Assembly (NCBI RefSeq): GCF_008831285.2
Contig: NC_045142.1
Location: 22,323,354-22,387,353, forward strand
Reading direction: 5' to 3'
Length of the DNA stretch: 64,000 bases
Source: Nymphaea colorata
Lineage: Eukaryota; Streptophyta; Magnoliopsida; Nymphaeales; Nymphaeaceae
Shown: piece after piece, positions 43,259 through 54,577 of the stretch
How the letters are laid out: every line of letters begins with the position of its first letter
Numbering within the stretch: position 1 is the first letter of the stretch
Notes under the pieces: model-generated
Database searches by the model: none
What the model was told of the DNA's origin: nothing
What the model saw: the letters and a program-made list of their open reading frames with translations, nothing else
Program-made: the position numbers and the translations under genes

Positions 43259-45242
43259 TCAATGATGTTACTTTTCCATGTTGAATAAATATATATGTGT
43301 TCAGTTTTAAAGATGTTTTCCCTTCCTTTTAAGCTTAAAGCTTAACTTAGATATGATGGGCAAGTTTAAACATTAGCTACAGCTTTAAAAGTCGCTAGTA
43401 CTCACAATTCTGTCGCTAATAAGTAATCGTGACGGTCAAAGGTCCACCACCACAAGTTCCGTTGCCCAAACTATTATGGATGAAACTGGCCATCATGTAT
43501 TAGTTGTGTTTGTTAAGACATAGTTGCTAGCATAATGGCCACAGAATGTGCCTACACTTGATTATAACTTTGTACGATGAAATTATCCATCGCTTTACAT
43601 AATGTTTTATGTGACGGTTATATTTGTTGCTTAACTTGTTAATGTCTTTTAACTTTGCAACTAACAGCGCTAACCCTCCATATACAATGATGGCTGTTTT
43701 AGCATGCACAGTGTAGTAGCTAGCGACATATTTTAGAATCCCTGACACATGTTTGGAACGGATTTTAGGATCACTGACGAATATGGCATCATGTAAATGT
43801 GGCTAAAATTCAGAACATATAGTACTTGCTTAATGTTTAATTCAAAGATTAAATTTTTTGTTATAAAGAAGCATTAATTGAAGCGAAGTTACTTTTATTG
43901 AAAAAAGAATATGGTGCTTTTATATTTTGTATTTTTAAAAACAGAATTTTGTTCTTAACATGTTCCATCTAAGAGAATTTAAAAGCCTCAACGCAGGTTA
44001 CACAAAAGACTTTACCTTGAGAGGCAGAGCGTAGCTTGACAAAAAGTTACAGAGTCAAACAGAAACAGGGTTACTTTGATGAGCATAGCGTAGCTGGTCG
44101 AGTTGAGGGGCTTTGTGAGCGGTCATATATAGACATTTATAAATTGCGTTATTTTGTAGGAACTTGGGGGCCATGAGGTTGGGAATATGCTCACCTTGAA
44201 AGCAAATGAGAAACATCAAATAAAGCAATGGTTGTTGGGACAAAGATATTTATCTAAAAATCAAGCAAAGGTTGGACCATCAAAGGACCCAGTTTAGTTT
44301 CTTGGATCTGCTGCCGTCTTAGTGTTTGACCGGTCTGGACAGGCTGAACATGATGTTGGCAATCCCTCCAGTTTTCCAAAGAAAAAAGAACTTCACGTCT
44401 TCACAGATTTGACAGTTGCATGCAACAGTCCGGTTTGCAACAGAAGTGTTGGTTAGAAGGCAATCAGTTCGTAGAGATGATGTTAGCAACCATCAGTTTG
44501 TTTGATTGACTTTCAAAGGTGGCCATCTATAATGAAAAATTCGGCTTTCATAATGTAAAAGGCTGCTAGAATGATATATATGGAGGGATAAAATTTTGAT
44601 ATAGAAAGCATATCTAGATGGGTGCTTTGTGATGTTACTTCATACGTAAGGGTCCTTCCAGTTTTCACTTTTAACCTATACAAATCAGACCTTAGGCATG
44701 CAATATCTTGGATCATATAGATATGTAGCCCTCCACATTCGTTATGAAAAGGTTCTCAGATGCCCACCTAAGCAAGAAATTAAGTCTAAGGTCACTGAGA
44801 AAGCTTGTTCCGATAGATGGATAAGCAAATGCTAGTCCATCAATTCGAGATCCAATTCCAGATTTTTTAGAGTGACATCTCATCTACATCATGACAATGA
44901 TGGTAGACAAACTGCAGCTTCTCCTCTTCACCGCTCTCTTTTCTTCCATCCTTTTGAGTCACAGCGGGATGTGAGATCAAGTTGCACGCACATCCTTATG
45001 GACTCACAAGCATGCAGTTACCATATCAAAAAAGATGGGGTTTTTGGTATTTTCAATTTTCTAATGAAGTAATGTTGATTTTAGACTTTTTTAACTTTTT
45101 CTTAACCTCTTTTTCACGCTTTTAAAATGTTTCCTTTTTATTATATACAGGGAAAAAAGAAGGGGGTTGGGGTACTTCTGAATTTTTTTAATGAAATGAT
45201 GTTTATTTTAGACTTTTTAACTCTTTCATAACCTCTCCCTCC

Positions 45243-45284
<42 letters not shown>

Positions 45285-45814
45285 TTCAAAATATATCTTT
45301 TCTATAATACCTTTCCTTGGACCGGACACTTTCCTTCTCATCATGACTGTTACATTAATACAAATATGTCGGCGTTGGCCCATGTCCACCCGAACTCCAA
45401 ACCTGGTTATGTGTAAAAATTTTTCTTGCGTTTTTATGGTTATGATGAAAGTACCCCCAATTCACATAAAAAAAAAATAGGAAGACAAAAGTGGAAGTAA
45501 AAAAAAAAAAACTATAAAGGACATACCTTTTGAAATTACGAAAGTGTCCCCTTACTCTTGGGTATGTACGTTGGGTACCCTTAACCGGGCACTCAACTCA
45601 ATCTACCTGAACTCAGCTGAACGCTCGCCATTCACTGTCGCTTCATGAGAAACTGTCACCACTCTCTCTCTCTCTCTCTCGATTTAGCCTCATTTGTTTT
45701 TTTATTCTGAAAGAGCTCTTAAGGATGGTGGAAAGATTAACGGAAGATGTGGACTATGAGAGAGACATGCATGGAATATTCTTGTGTCAGATTTCCATTG
45801 CATCCATGGGTCAC
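43259..45814. other. Intergenic sequence without recognised genes
   Basis: Contains a CT plus TA microsatellite at about 45237-45285 and a CT tract at about 45663-45680. The 66-codon frame at 44872-45072 lacks any motif. Words near 44270-44400 (GGACCCAGTTTAGTTTCTTGGAT) resemble 25740-25770, hinting at another dispersed repeat. Confidence 0.45.
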
Positions 45815-47338
45815 ATTTTTTACTTGGAAACACAGTCACCAGTTTGTTTACTTGAGGTGCTACGCTCCAACGCTTCATTGGGTGATTCCTGCCCCAACAC
45901 ATCCCTAGACCTTCGAGGCAGGATTAAAGCTAAGAATTCACTGCAGACCTTTTCTTCGAATCTCCGAATTTGAACAAGGTGCTTGAGAATTACAGGCTTA
46001 GCCTCCCTAGAAGTGGAACCTAAATAATTTGTATTTGTATTTGTATCATTATAGAAAAAAGAAAAAAAATCTTGGGAAGTTGAGAAGACACATATATAAC
46101 CTATGCATTATGCATAAACGTTCAGGTGGGGATCTGCCCAAATAGAAAACATATAAATATTAAACATCAATCGAGAAGAAGTTTTATGGTGGGTCTGGCC
46201 ATCTAAAGAGAACGGCTGGACCGTCGATGGATCGAGCCCAGTTTCAAGGACTGGCCTGCCCTGATTGATTTTGAGAAATCCAGGACTTGTCAAATACGAT
46301 GAACAGCCATTGATTCAACAGTTTTTCCAAAGGAAAAGGATCGATCTCATCGGTTCGCAGTTTGAATGGGTCGCCGCAAAACACAGTAACACGTCGGTGG
46401 CGAAGCTAGATATTCGCTGCTGACAGGAGGCCCTTCAGAAAATCAGTGGCCAAGGGATGCCATATGCTAATCAGCAAAATAGCTACAGAGCTTTAGCATG
46501 TAAACTAGTAATTTTTGTGTGCCTGTGTGGGCAATTGCCAACACAAGTCCACATGTTCCTGCATGATTCTTGATAAATAGGAGTTGCTTATTGTGATACT
46601 TATCAGTGCGCCTTAATGATTCTTTAATTCTTCATACTCTCACATTCTGTTTTTCTCGTGTAAAAGTTGGTTGGAATCAGCCGATTTGAATTTATTGGGG
46701 CTTGGCTTGGGTTGACCCAAAGTGTTATACAAATTGGCCAATATTTATTTATTTATTTATTGTTTACTTAGAAGGAACTGCTTTCTCCATAAAACTACTA
46801 AGGCCATGCCCTTATGCTTTCAAGGTTTTGTCTTGCTTCGAAGCTTAGGTGGACATACTGTACATCGCTCAACTCTACTTGCCATGGTTTGCAATCCAGA
46901 GAAATAACACACTAGAATGTGACAGCAGCCACAAGATTCAAACCTCAAACTCCTTGGATATGAACTGCTTGCCACCCAGTTACCCTATTTGCCTTGAGGC
47001 AATCAACCAATCTTTATTCAAGTGATTCTGAATGAAGCATGATTTAGCCAATTCATCATCAATCGCCCATTTTAAAAGATGCAGAAGTGCTTATGGGTTT
47101 CTTTCAGTTTCCACTTGATTTCACATTTCACTCAAAGAAATTTCCAAAATATTGTCAAAGTAGCTCTCAGCCTCGATCTCACTCTCAAACTGCAGGCCCA
47201 CATGGACCATCTAGAGTCTAGCATCCGCAGTTTGCCATCGCCCATTGATGTTCAAGACTCAGCCAACCATCCATGGTGTCGTTGAGGAATCGATCAATAA
47301 CATCACTGGAGTTGGCCAAAGAGGGCATCTGCTTACTG

Positions 47339-50195
47339 AATGACGTTGCATAGGAAGATTCGTTTGATGCTGAGTGTGACATTGCAGTTTCCATTTTCTG
47401 TTTTCATTTGTAGTTGTGTTGGGTGTTTCAGCATTTGAGTGAAAACTTGCATTTTATTCCTTGCAGATGTCGATGCCATAGCTGGATGTTGCAGTTGATT
47501 TGGGCTTACATTATTCGATTGAAAACTTCCTTGTTGGCTTGATCTGTCATGATTGTCGTGAGCCAGATTTGAATAGTTTTCTTTAATACGCCCCCGCAAA
47601 CGAGAATTGCTGATGACATTGAGTTTGTCTTGCAAGTTAAAAAATTGATCTTTTCCCAAGGCTTTGGTGAATATGTCTACAATTTGGCCAGAAGAATTGA
47701 CGTATCTAGTGGTTAGGTGCCCTGAAGTGGTCAGTTCGTGCACATAATGATAATCAATCTGAATATGTTTTGACCGATTGTGGAAAACTGGATTTTTGGT
47801 TAAATAAAGTGTGTTGATATTATCATAATGAAGAATAGGTGCTTTCGTAATTGTAATGCCAATATCTTGAAGGATTTGAAGGAGCCAAGTCAATTCTACA
47901 GCTGTTGACGTGATATTCAGCCTCAGCACTGGATCGAGCGATGGTCGATTGCTTTTTTGCACTCCAGGAAATACAGTTAGCTCGTAGGAAAGTACAATAC
48001 CCTATCATGGATCTTCTGGTGAGATGGCATCCAGCCCAATCCACATCTGAAAGGGAATATAGATCCATGGTGCTTTGAGAGAGGATATGAATGCCATAGT
48101 TAGTACTTCCTTTGATATATCAGAGAATACGCTTGGCAATTTGAAAGTGAGCTTGAGTTGGATTTTGCATAAATTGGCTGATAAAATTCACTGAAAAAGT
48201 TATCTCTAGTCGAGTGATTGTCAAATATTGTAATCCTCCAACTATAGCATGATAAAAAGTTGGATATGAAAAAGGTGAAGTATCTAGAAGATCTAGCTTG
48301 GCTGCCATAGGGATGTTCATAGGTTTGCAATCAAGCATTTGAGCTCTTTCCAAAATGTCCTAAGCATATTTCGTTTGAGTGAGAAATAGACATCATAGGT
48401 ATGCAAGGCTTTGATCCAAAGAAAATAACTTAGTTGCCCCATATGTCACCGGAAATTCAACTTGATGCTTGGAGATAAAATTCTGAATTAAGTTAGAAGA
48501 GCTGCCTGTAAGAACCATATCGTCGATGTAAATTAAAAGAATAAGACAATGGCCATTTTCATGAAATGTGAACATGAATGGATCTGAATAGCAGCTCTGA
48601 AAACCATAAGTGAAAAGAAAATCACTTAGCCATTGAAACCAAGCTCTAGATGCTTGCTTTAGCCCATATAGAGCCTATCGAAGATGATAGACATGATGCA
48701 GTAGAAGAGGATCTTCAAACCCCAGTGGTTGAGACATAGAGACCGTTTCATGAAGCAATCCATGTAGGAAGGCATTTTTTACATCTAATTGTTTGATGTT
48801 CCATTTGAAGATGGTAGCAATATAAAGTACAAGTCGTATAGTAGTTGGTCAAATGATGGGAGAGAAAGTCTCTTGGTAATCGATCCCTTCTATTTGAGTG
48901 AAACCCTGAGCAACCAGGCATGCCTTTAAACGATCAAAATTTCCATATGCTTTGAGTTTGGATTTGAAAACCCATTTTGATCCAATGATGTTCATGTAAG
49001 GTTCTCTTGGAACTAAATCCCATGTATTATTAGATCTCAATGCAGTCATTTCTTCTTCCATGGCCACTCTTCACGCATCATGCTTTAGAGCTTGTTGAAC
49101 TCTTTTGGGCTCTTTGGGAATACTAGAATAGATGGTATGAATGTTGGCATACTTAGGATTAGGTTTGTGAATGCCTACCATAGATCTAGTTAACATCGTT
49201 CGGTTTCCCAGAGACGTTGATCTGGCCATAGATCTTGTTACTATGGTTCGAGTTCCCATAGAGGTTGATGGAAGACTGGAGTCACTTGTAGTTTCTGAAC
49301 TATGTAAGCTTGGTGGAGAGTTTGGTGTTGGATCAGGTGGATCGGCTGGATTAATCTTTGTATCGAGAGATCTATCATGTGACATGCTTTATTGGAGATC
49401 ATCATAGACATTTAGACATGGATCTGGTGTAGGGCTGGAACCAGATTCTGGGTGATCAGAAGTTGGCATGGTTCTATCACTTGAAGTCTCGATATCAACA
49501 AAGGATATATAATCACTATCCATGACGTCGTCCTTATAGAGAGAAGACTGATTTTTGAAAGGGAACAAGTTTTCATCAAGGAGGACATTCGTGGATATGT
49601 ATAGATGTTTGGAATTTGGTTCGAAACATTTGTAACCCTTATGAAATGTGTTATATCTAATAAATATACATGGAACAGATTTAGGGTCAAATTTTTTCTG
49701 AGCATATCCTTTCAAATAAGGGAAGAACCAGTTGCCAAAGATATGAATGCTGGAATATTCAGGAATCCTTTTAAACAATATAGAGAAAGGTGACTACATA
49801 GACAACGTTGAGGTGGGAAGCCTGTTCATAAGAAAAACAGCTGCTGAGAAGGCGTCAATCCAAAATCTCTTTGGTGCATTTACATGAAGGAGCAACGTTA
49901 GACCCAATTCAGTGATAGCGATGCTTGCGCTCTGCATTGCCATTTTGGGGCAGGAATATTGCCATTTAATTCGAAGGTTGTCGAGATATAATACGAAGCA
50001 GGAGCTTGTATATTCGCCACCTCCATCACTTTAGAAAGTTTTTATTTTCCTGTCAAATTGGTGCTCAACCATTTTGTGAAAATGAACAAAGGCATAAAAA
50101 AAATCAGAATTGTGTCTTAGTGGGTAAAACCATGTGTAACTGCTATTGCCATCGACAATTATAGCATAAAACCGATATTGTTCTCGAGATATAAT
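47339..50195 (-). mobile_element. Ty1/copia fragment copia-3, minus strand, decayed
   Basis: Read from right to left it encodes part of the integrase core (50195-50031), the integrase C-terminal segment with FHKGYKCFEP (49778-49390), reverse transcriptase from WDLVPREP near 49010 through YIDDMVLTGSSS near 48498-48531, RNase H with SDVDWAGCHLTRRSM near 48005-48050 and SRLRGRI near 47585-47605, and possibly partial LTR sequence to 47339. Gag, protease and the left LTR are missing. Stops and shifts occur throughout. It occupies the place of 18753-19041 of copy A, so the event replaced sequence rather than simply inserting. Confidence 0.92.
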
Positions 50196-50531
50196 CAGTC
50201 TTATTTGTAACAATGTATTACTGTTGCCAAACAACCTCTTAAGAACCTACTTTCATGTTCAAAAATGGACCAAGGGTTGAAAGTTTTTGTTGGGTTTTTG
50301 GATCTAGATATTAGACCAAATGTAAAACCACATACCAAACCAAGAAGCAAAAATCAGGTGGATATATGTGTGTATGTATTGTGCTTTTGTGTACTGGATG
50401 CTCCGATTGTTTAAACCATTAAAAATTAGTCTTTAAAAGAACTGTTAATTGTTGCTAAAAACACTAGGAACTGTTGCTACGTACATATCGTAAACCATTA
50501 CTAATGCTCATTTTTGACAACGAGTTTTCAG

Positions 50532-50533
50532 TG

Positions 50534-50564
<31 letters not shown>

Positions 50565-50760
50565 CGTGTGTGTGTATATAGACTCAGGTCATCCAGACTT
50601 CAATTCACTGACAGCCACCCAATATAATGCATTGAGCACGTAAATAAATGTATTCCTTAGTACAAGTCCCTAAGTGATCTACTGTGAGACGTCGGAGGAT
50701 TTCTCTATCCAAAGCTGGGTGGAGAAATTCAAGGATTATATATATATATATATATATAAC
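50532..50760. repeat. (TG)n and (TA)n microsatellites
   Basis: A TG tract at about 50542-50575 and a TA tract at about 50738-50758; they correspond to simple-repeat positions in copy A near 19370-19405. Confidence 0.9.
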
Positions 50761-51077
50761 CCATGAATTGATCCATCCAGCTTATATATATAAATAAAGA
50801 AAAAGAGATATAATATATGTGCGCTTTCCGAAACTTAAACTGGTTCGACATTATACAAATCAACCTCTAGTTACTAATATTTTGATCTCGCTGCCTCACT
50901 CTCATATATGGTAGAATAGACCCTATATGACTCAAGTAGTGGATCATTAGGCTGGACCAAGGCTTGACAAAGCTATGCTTGGGCTGACCCAAAGCCTTTA
51001 TCGGCTATCCAAGCTTGGCCTTGTTTAGTTATCGGGTCGGGCCTGACCATCAACTTCATGTTTATCTTGCATCTGAC

Positions 51078-51283
51078 CCGATATCTAGGGGCGAAGGGAG
51101 GGGGCCCCGCCTAGACCGTGGCCCCACCCCAGCTAATAAAAAAAATACATTAAAAAAATGAAAAACTTTTAGTTGCATAATGTATTTTTTGGATTCGGGT
51201 TTAGTTTGGCCCTACCTGGATAAGTTTGTTGGACCATTTGATCCACCCTTGGAAAAAATCCTCGCTCTGCCCCTGCCGATATC
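51078..51283. mobile_element. 190-bp hAT MITE (51086-51275) with CCGATATC target duplication
   Basis: CCGATATC occurs at 51078-51085 and 51276-51283. The element begins TAGGGGCGAAGGGAGG and its other end reads, in reverse complement, CAGGGGCAGAGCGAGG, the tip type common in plant hAT MITEs. Copy A has the undisturbed site (CTAATATCTATGC, about 19811-19823), confirming insertion after the copies separated. Confidence 0.93.
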
Positions 51284-51860
51284 TATCCTTATTTGAAACT
51301 CTTCACATTTCATTTTCTAATATTTTGGAAACCATTGGGAATATGTCAAGAGTTTGTATGGGAGTCGATCTGCTGGCATCATGCCAAAGAATGTGGAAAA
51401 AAAAGCATAAAGATATGTATTTGATTTTGGACCAAGTTGAGCCCCCGGTACCAGACCCAGGCCAGCTATCCCTGCAAGTTTTTTTATCTGCCCAGCAGGT
51501 CAAATGGGTCCCAATTGTCCATCTGGTGCCTCGCCCAGTGCCTACCGTCAGAGTCAAGTCGTATTGTTTTGGCAGCATATATAGGACATTTGCTATGAAG
51601 TTCCCATTGATCTTGTGTGTGTGAGAGGTTTGCCATCATTGAGAACTTACTTGTCAGCTAATTAACATTTTTGGGTCATGCATTTGAAAGAACCAAACAT
51701 GGAATTTTTTGCACCCTTTAGATATGATAAAAGTCATTCAGTGCATGTGTTTATAGTAATGTAATTAAAATATCATTAGACGCCATACAATGGAGCTAAT
51801 TGGTCTTCACCTATAAAAATTAAAGACTACTTAAGATATTACTAGTACTTTTATATGGGA

Positions 51861-52539
51861 CAATTCTAGCATGTCGAATACCCAGTATTGTTAGGTAATT
51901 AAAAAGTTAAGAATCTATAGTTGAAAGCACCACAAACTGTTGTTGAAATCACTATAAACTGTTATAAAAACACACTACCACAAACTATAAACCTTTGCTA
52001 ATACCCTTCAGTGTCTATATTTTAGCAAATAATTTTTTATTTTGAGCTATATGACCATATCTAGCATCTGTCAAATTTGAATCCACACACACACACACAT
52101 GTTCAAATTTGTCATATGTCAGATCCTTACTTATTACTAAAAAAAAAAATTCGGTCACTAAAGCATGCAGCTGTATTAGCAATAGTGTGTCAGATAGTAC
52201 CTATTTATGGCACTTTTAGGAATGGTTTATGGTCTGGTCAGTGACATATTTTAAATCTTTTAGTCGTCCAACATCTAGAAGATTAAAATGAATATATATG
52301 TATATTTGTTTATTTAATATTTATTTATCTATATTTATACTTATATTTATATTTACATTTATATTTATATTGGTTCTTCGTTCTTGAAAACGGTAATATT
52401 CAAAATGAGTCTTGTTCTTACTAATTTTGCCTGTATTGCTAAAAATGATGCAAAACTACAAAAATGCATGGGAGCTCCAACGCTGTGATGCATACCATGT
52501 CCCTTCATTTGGGGCCAGAAATGCCACCACCTTCCTTGA
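51861..52539. other. Copy-B-specific non-coding stretch
   Basis: AT-rich, with repeated CACTA.AAACTGTT words at 51925-52000, a CA tract at about 52083-52099 and TTTATATTTATA words at 52310-52372. No termini or coding sequence recognised. Confidence 0.45.
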
Positions 52540-53829
52540 CCAGAAACTGTTCCGATGCGGTCGGGCTGAGTCCCCCTTCCATTATTGATGAAAAAAAATA
52601 CAAAGAATAAAACAAACAAAAATAAAAATCAACAGAAAAAACACAATTAAGAACTAGCCTCCCAGTAAACCTCGACACTCTTGCTCACTAAGCAAAGAGA
52701 TAGCCTCCAAAGACAAGCGATTTTTGACCACATTGAGGAAAACCTTCTTCTCACTATTGAGCCTACCAATGAACCAGAGTCACTCTCTTAGTTCATTGAC
52801 ACGAGAACTGAGAGCATGACAGTTTGTGATTAGAGTAACATGACAGTCTTTAGGAATCCTCTATGTAAGAACAGAATCCATAATTCTGATCATGTTTGAT
52901 AAAAGAAACCTTTGTACCACCGACCTGGTTTTCCTGATTGGGGAGGCATTAATCCATAGTAAACCAGCCACTTTATAAACATTTTTAACACATGTAGTGA
53001 CCACTTCCAGCCCCCACTCATCTCTACTCTGACAATGCCAAAAAGGACTGAAAGTTATGGTTTGTAGGCAGATATTTATAGCCTATTTTACATATTTTCC
53101 TTATTGTTGTTTATTCATGGTTGATCTTAAGCACCTCTTTAGCACCACCTGATTTTTGGAACACCATAGCTTCCAGATTGTGATGTTGAAGCAGGCAAGC
53201 CAACACCATCCGAATTCTTTACATGAGAACCTCTTCCTCCACCACCAGTTCCAGATAGAGAAAAAGTCTATTCTATGGAATTTATCAACCATGAGTAGAT
53301 GTATTGCTAAATGTTCATGGCATAAGTATAGGAGAAAAGAAGGTGAGATTGATCTTCACAAGCCCTCCCACACAGAAACAATGGAATACTCCACACGTTG
53401 AAGTCTGGCATCAGTAGGTAGACATTAATAACTACAAACAAATGCAAACCAGTTAGCTCTAGGTAATGCTTTTCCAAACTTGGCTCATAAACTTTACAGG
53501 TTTACGATTTTCTTTAGAACAAAGAAAATCTGCACTTTGCATGAGCCTAAGTTGATGGTAATCTTCAATGCATTGCACATGTCTCCATAGATTTAGCTCA
53601 ATGTGGCGCTGTATTAGAATTTCCTTAACAGACTTTCAAAGGAAAGGTTCTGCCTCCCCAAACAGATCCAATGGAATCTGCTTGAGTAAAGATCCCCCAT
53701 AGGTCTGTCCAGAACTTAGTAAGCTCTCCATTCATCACCTTTCAAGTAACAGATTAGATCCCACCCAAGAGAAGAAATAGTGGGAAACATTACCACATAC
53801 CAAGACTTTTCCTACTCAAATATTTCTTC
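52540..53829 (-). pseudogene. L1-type LINE ORF2, C-terminal part (3' of the copia-4 insertion)
   Basis: On the minus strand this part continues ORF2 with a degraded zinc-finger RVT domain (a C-x-x-x-x-S-H-L-L-F-S-type segment near 53330-53370) and ends near 52650, followed by a short T-rich tail in that orientation. The polyadenylation end is placed only roughly. Frameshifts are frequent. Confidence 0.75.
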
Positions 53830-53855
53830 ATGCATGTTAGAATATGTTGCTGTGG

Positions 53856-53918
53856 GAACCGGATCCATTCCTGGACCCGGTTCTATGGGGCGCGGGTACC
53901 GAGGCGGGCTCGGTACCC
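53856..53918. repeat. Two adjacent palindromes at the LTR start
   Basis: GAACCGGATCC pairs with GGACCCGGTTC (one mismatch, 6-nt loop) and GGGTACCGAG pairs exactly with CTCGGTACCC (5-nt loop). The pair recurs in the right LTR at 58904-58966, and copia-1 has a comparable palindrome at the same relative place. Confidence 0.85.
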
Positions 53919-53942
53919 TAGGCGGCTTCTCCTCTCTCCCTC

Positions 53943-53949
53943 TTTATAT
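53943..53949 (+). promoter_or_regulatory. Putative LTR TATA box
   Basis: TTTATAT in the LTR, preceded by a CT-rich stretch; transcription would begin some 30 bp downstream, leaving the R and U5 parts of the LTR. Confidence 0.45.
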
Positions 53950-54120
53950 TGTCACTTGTGTTTAGTGTTGAATTAAGTGAAATATAATTTTCTCTCTCCT
54001 AGGGTTGCGGTGTGCCCCTAGGTCAGAGCCTCCCCGTGGTTTTTCACCTCTTTCTGAGGTTTTCCACGTAGATTGTGTGTTCGTTCTCCACTCTCTCTCT
54101 GTGTGGTTCGTGTTTCTACA

Positions 54121-54132
54121 TGGTATCAGAGC
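54121..54132 (+). promoter_or_regulatory. Primer binding site, tRNA-iMet
   Basis: TGGTATCAGAGC follows the LTR with no spacer and is complementary to the 3' end of plant initiator tRNA-Met, the usual primer of copia reverse transcription. Confidence 0.95.
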
Positions 54133-54577
54133 CAGCGGAGTTGGAGAAGCGTTTTTTCCAAGGATCGTCAAGTTTTTTCGTCGCCCGACGCCGTTGAAGT
54201 TCCGGCGCCGCTGCTGCCCGTGTGACGTCGCCCTGCTTTGCCGCCGCTGTCCTTTGTTCCGCCGCCGCCGTCCTCTGTTCCGGCGTCGCTGCTGCCCTTG
54301 TGACGTCGCCCTGCTCTGCCGCCGCCGTCCTCTGTTCCGCCGCCGCCGTCCTCTGTTCCGCCGCCCTCTGTTACGCCTCCGCGGTCCTCCGTTCGTCCTG
54401 TTCTTTGTTTCTGCCACCGTGGGTGGCCTCTGTGTTGCGCCGTCGCCTGCTTTACGTTGCCTCTGCCTCATTCCAGCCGCCGTCGCCGCTGCCTCCTTCC
54501 CGACGCCGTTGCCTCCTTCCCGACGCCGTTGCCTCATTCCCGCTGCTGTGCCTCTTGTTGCTGTGTGCTAGTTTGTG
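54133..54577 (+). other. Untranslated leader of copia-4
   Basis: A GC-rich leader with repeated GCCGCCG.CCTCTGTTCCG units (54235-54375) and CCGACGCCGTTGCCTC repeats (54508-54540). Overlapping open frames here encode R/C/P-rich low-complexity products and are not judged genes. Confidence 0.75.

Larger units (their letters stand above)
53835..54120 (+). repeat. Left LTR of copia-4
   Basis: 286 bp, TGTTAG to CTACA. It contains two adjacent hairpin-forming inverted repeats near its start (53856-53883 and 53894-53918) and a TATA-like TTTATAT at about 53943-53949. Confidence 0.98.

Noticed and set aside
53962-54571. 188- and 191-codon frames in the copia-4 LTR and leader
   Set aside because: Low-complexity R/C/P-rich translations of GCC repeats; the + frame ends before the Gag start and part recurs in the right LTR.
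54575-54577. GTG as start of the copia-4 polyprotein
   Set aside because: Plants initiate at ATG; the next codon (54578) is ATG in the same frame.
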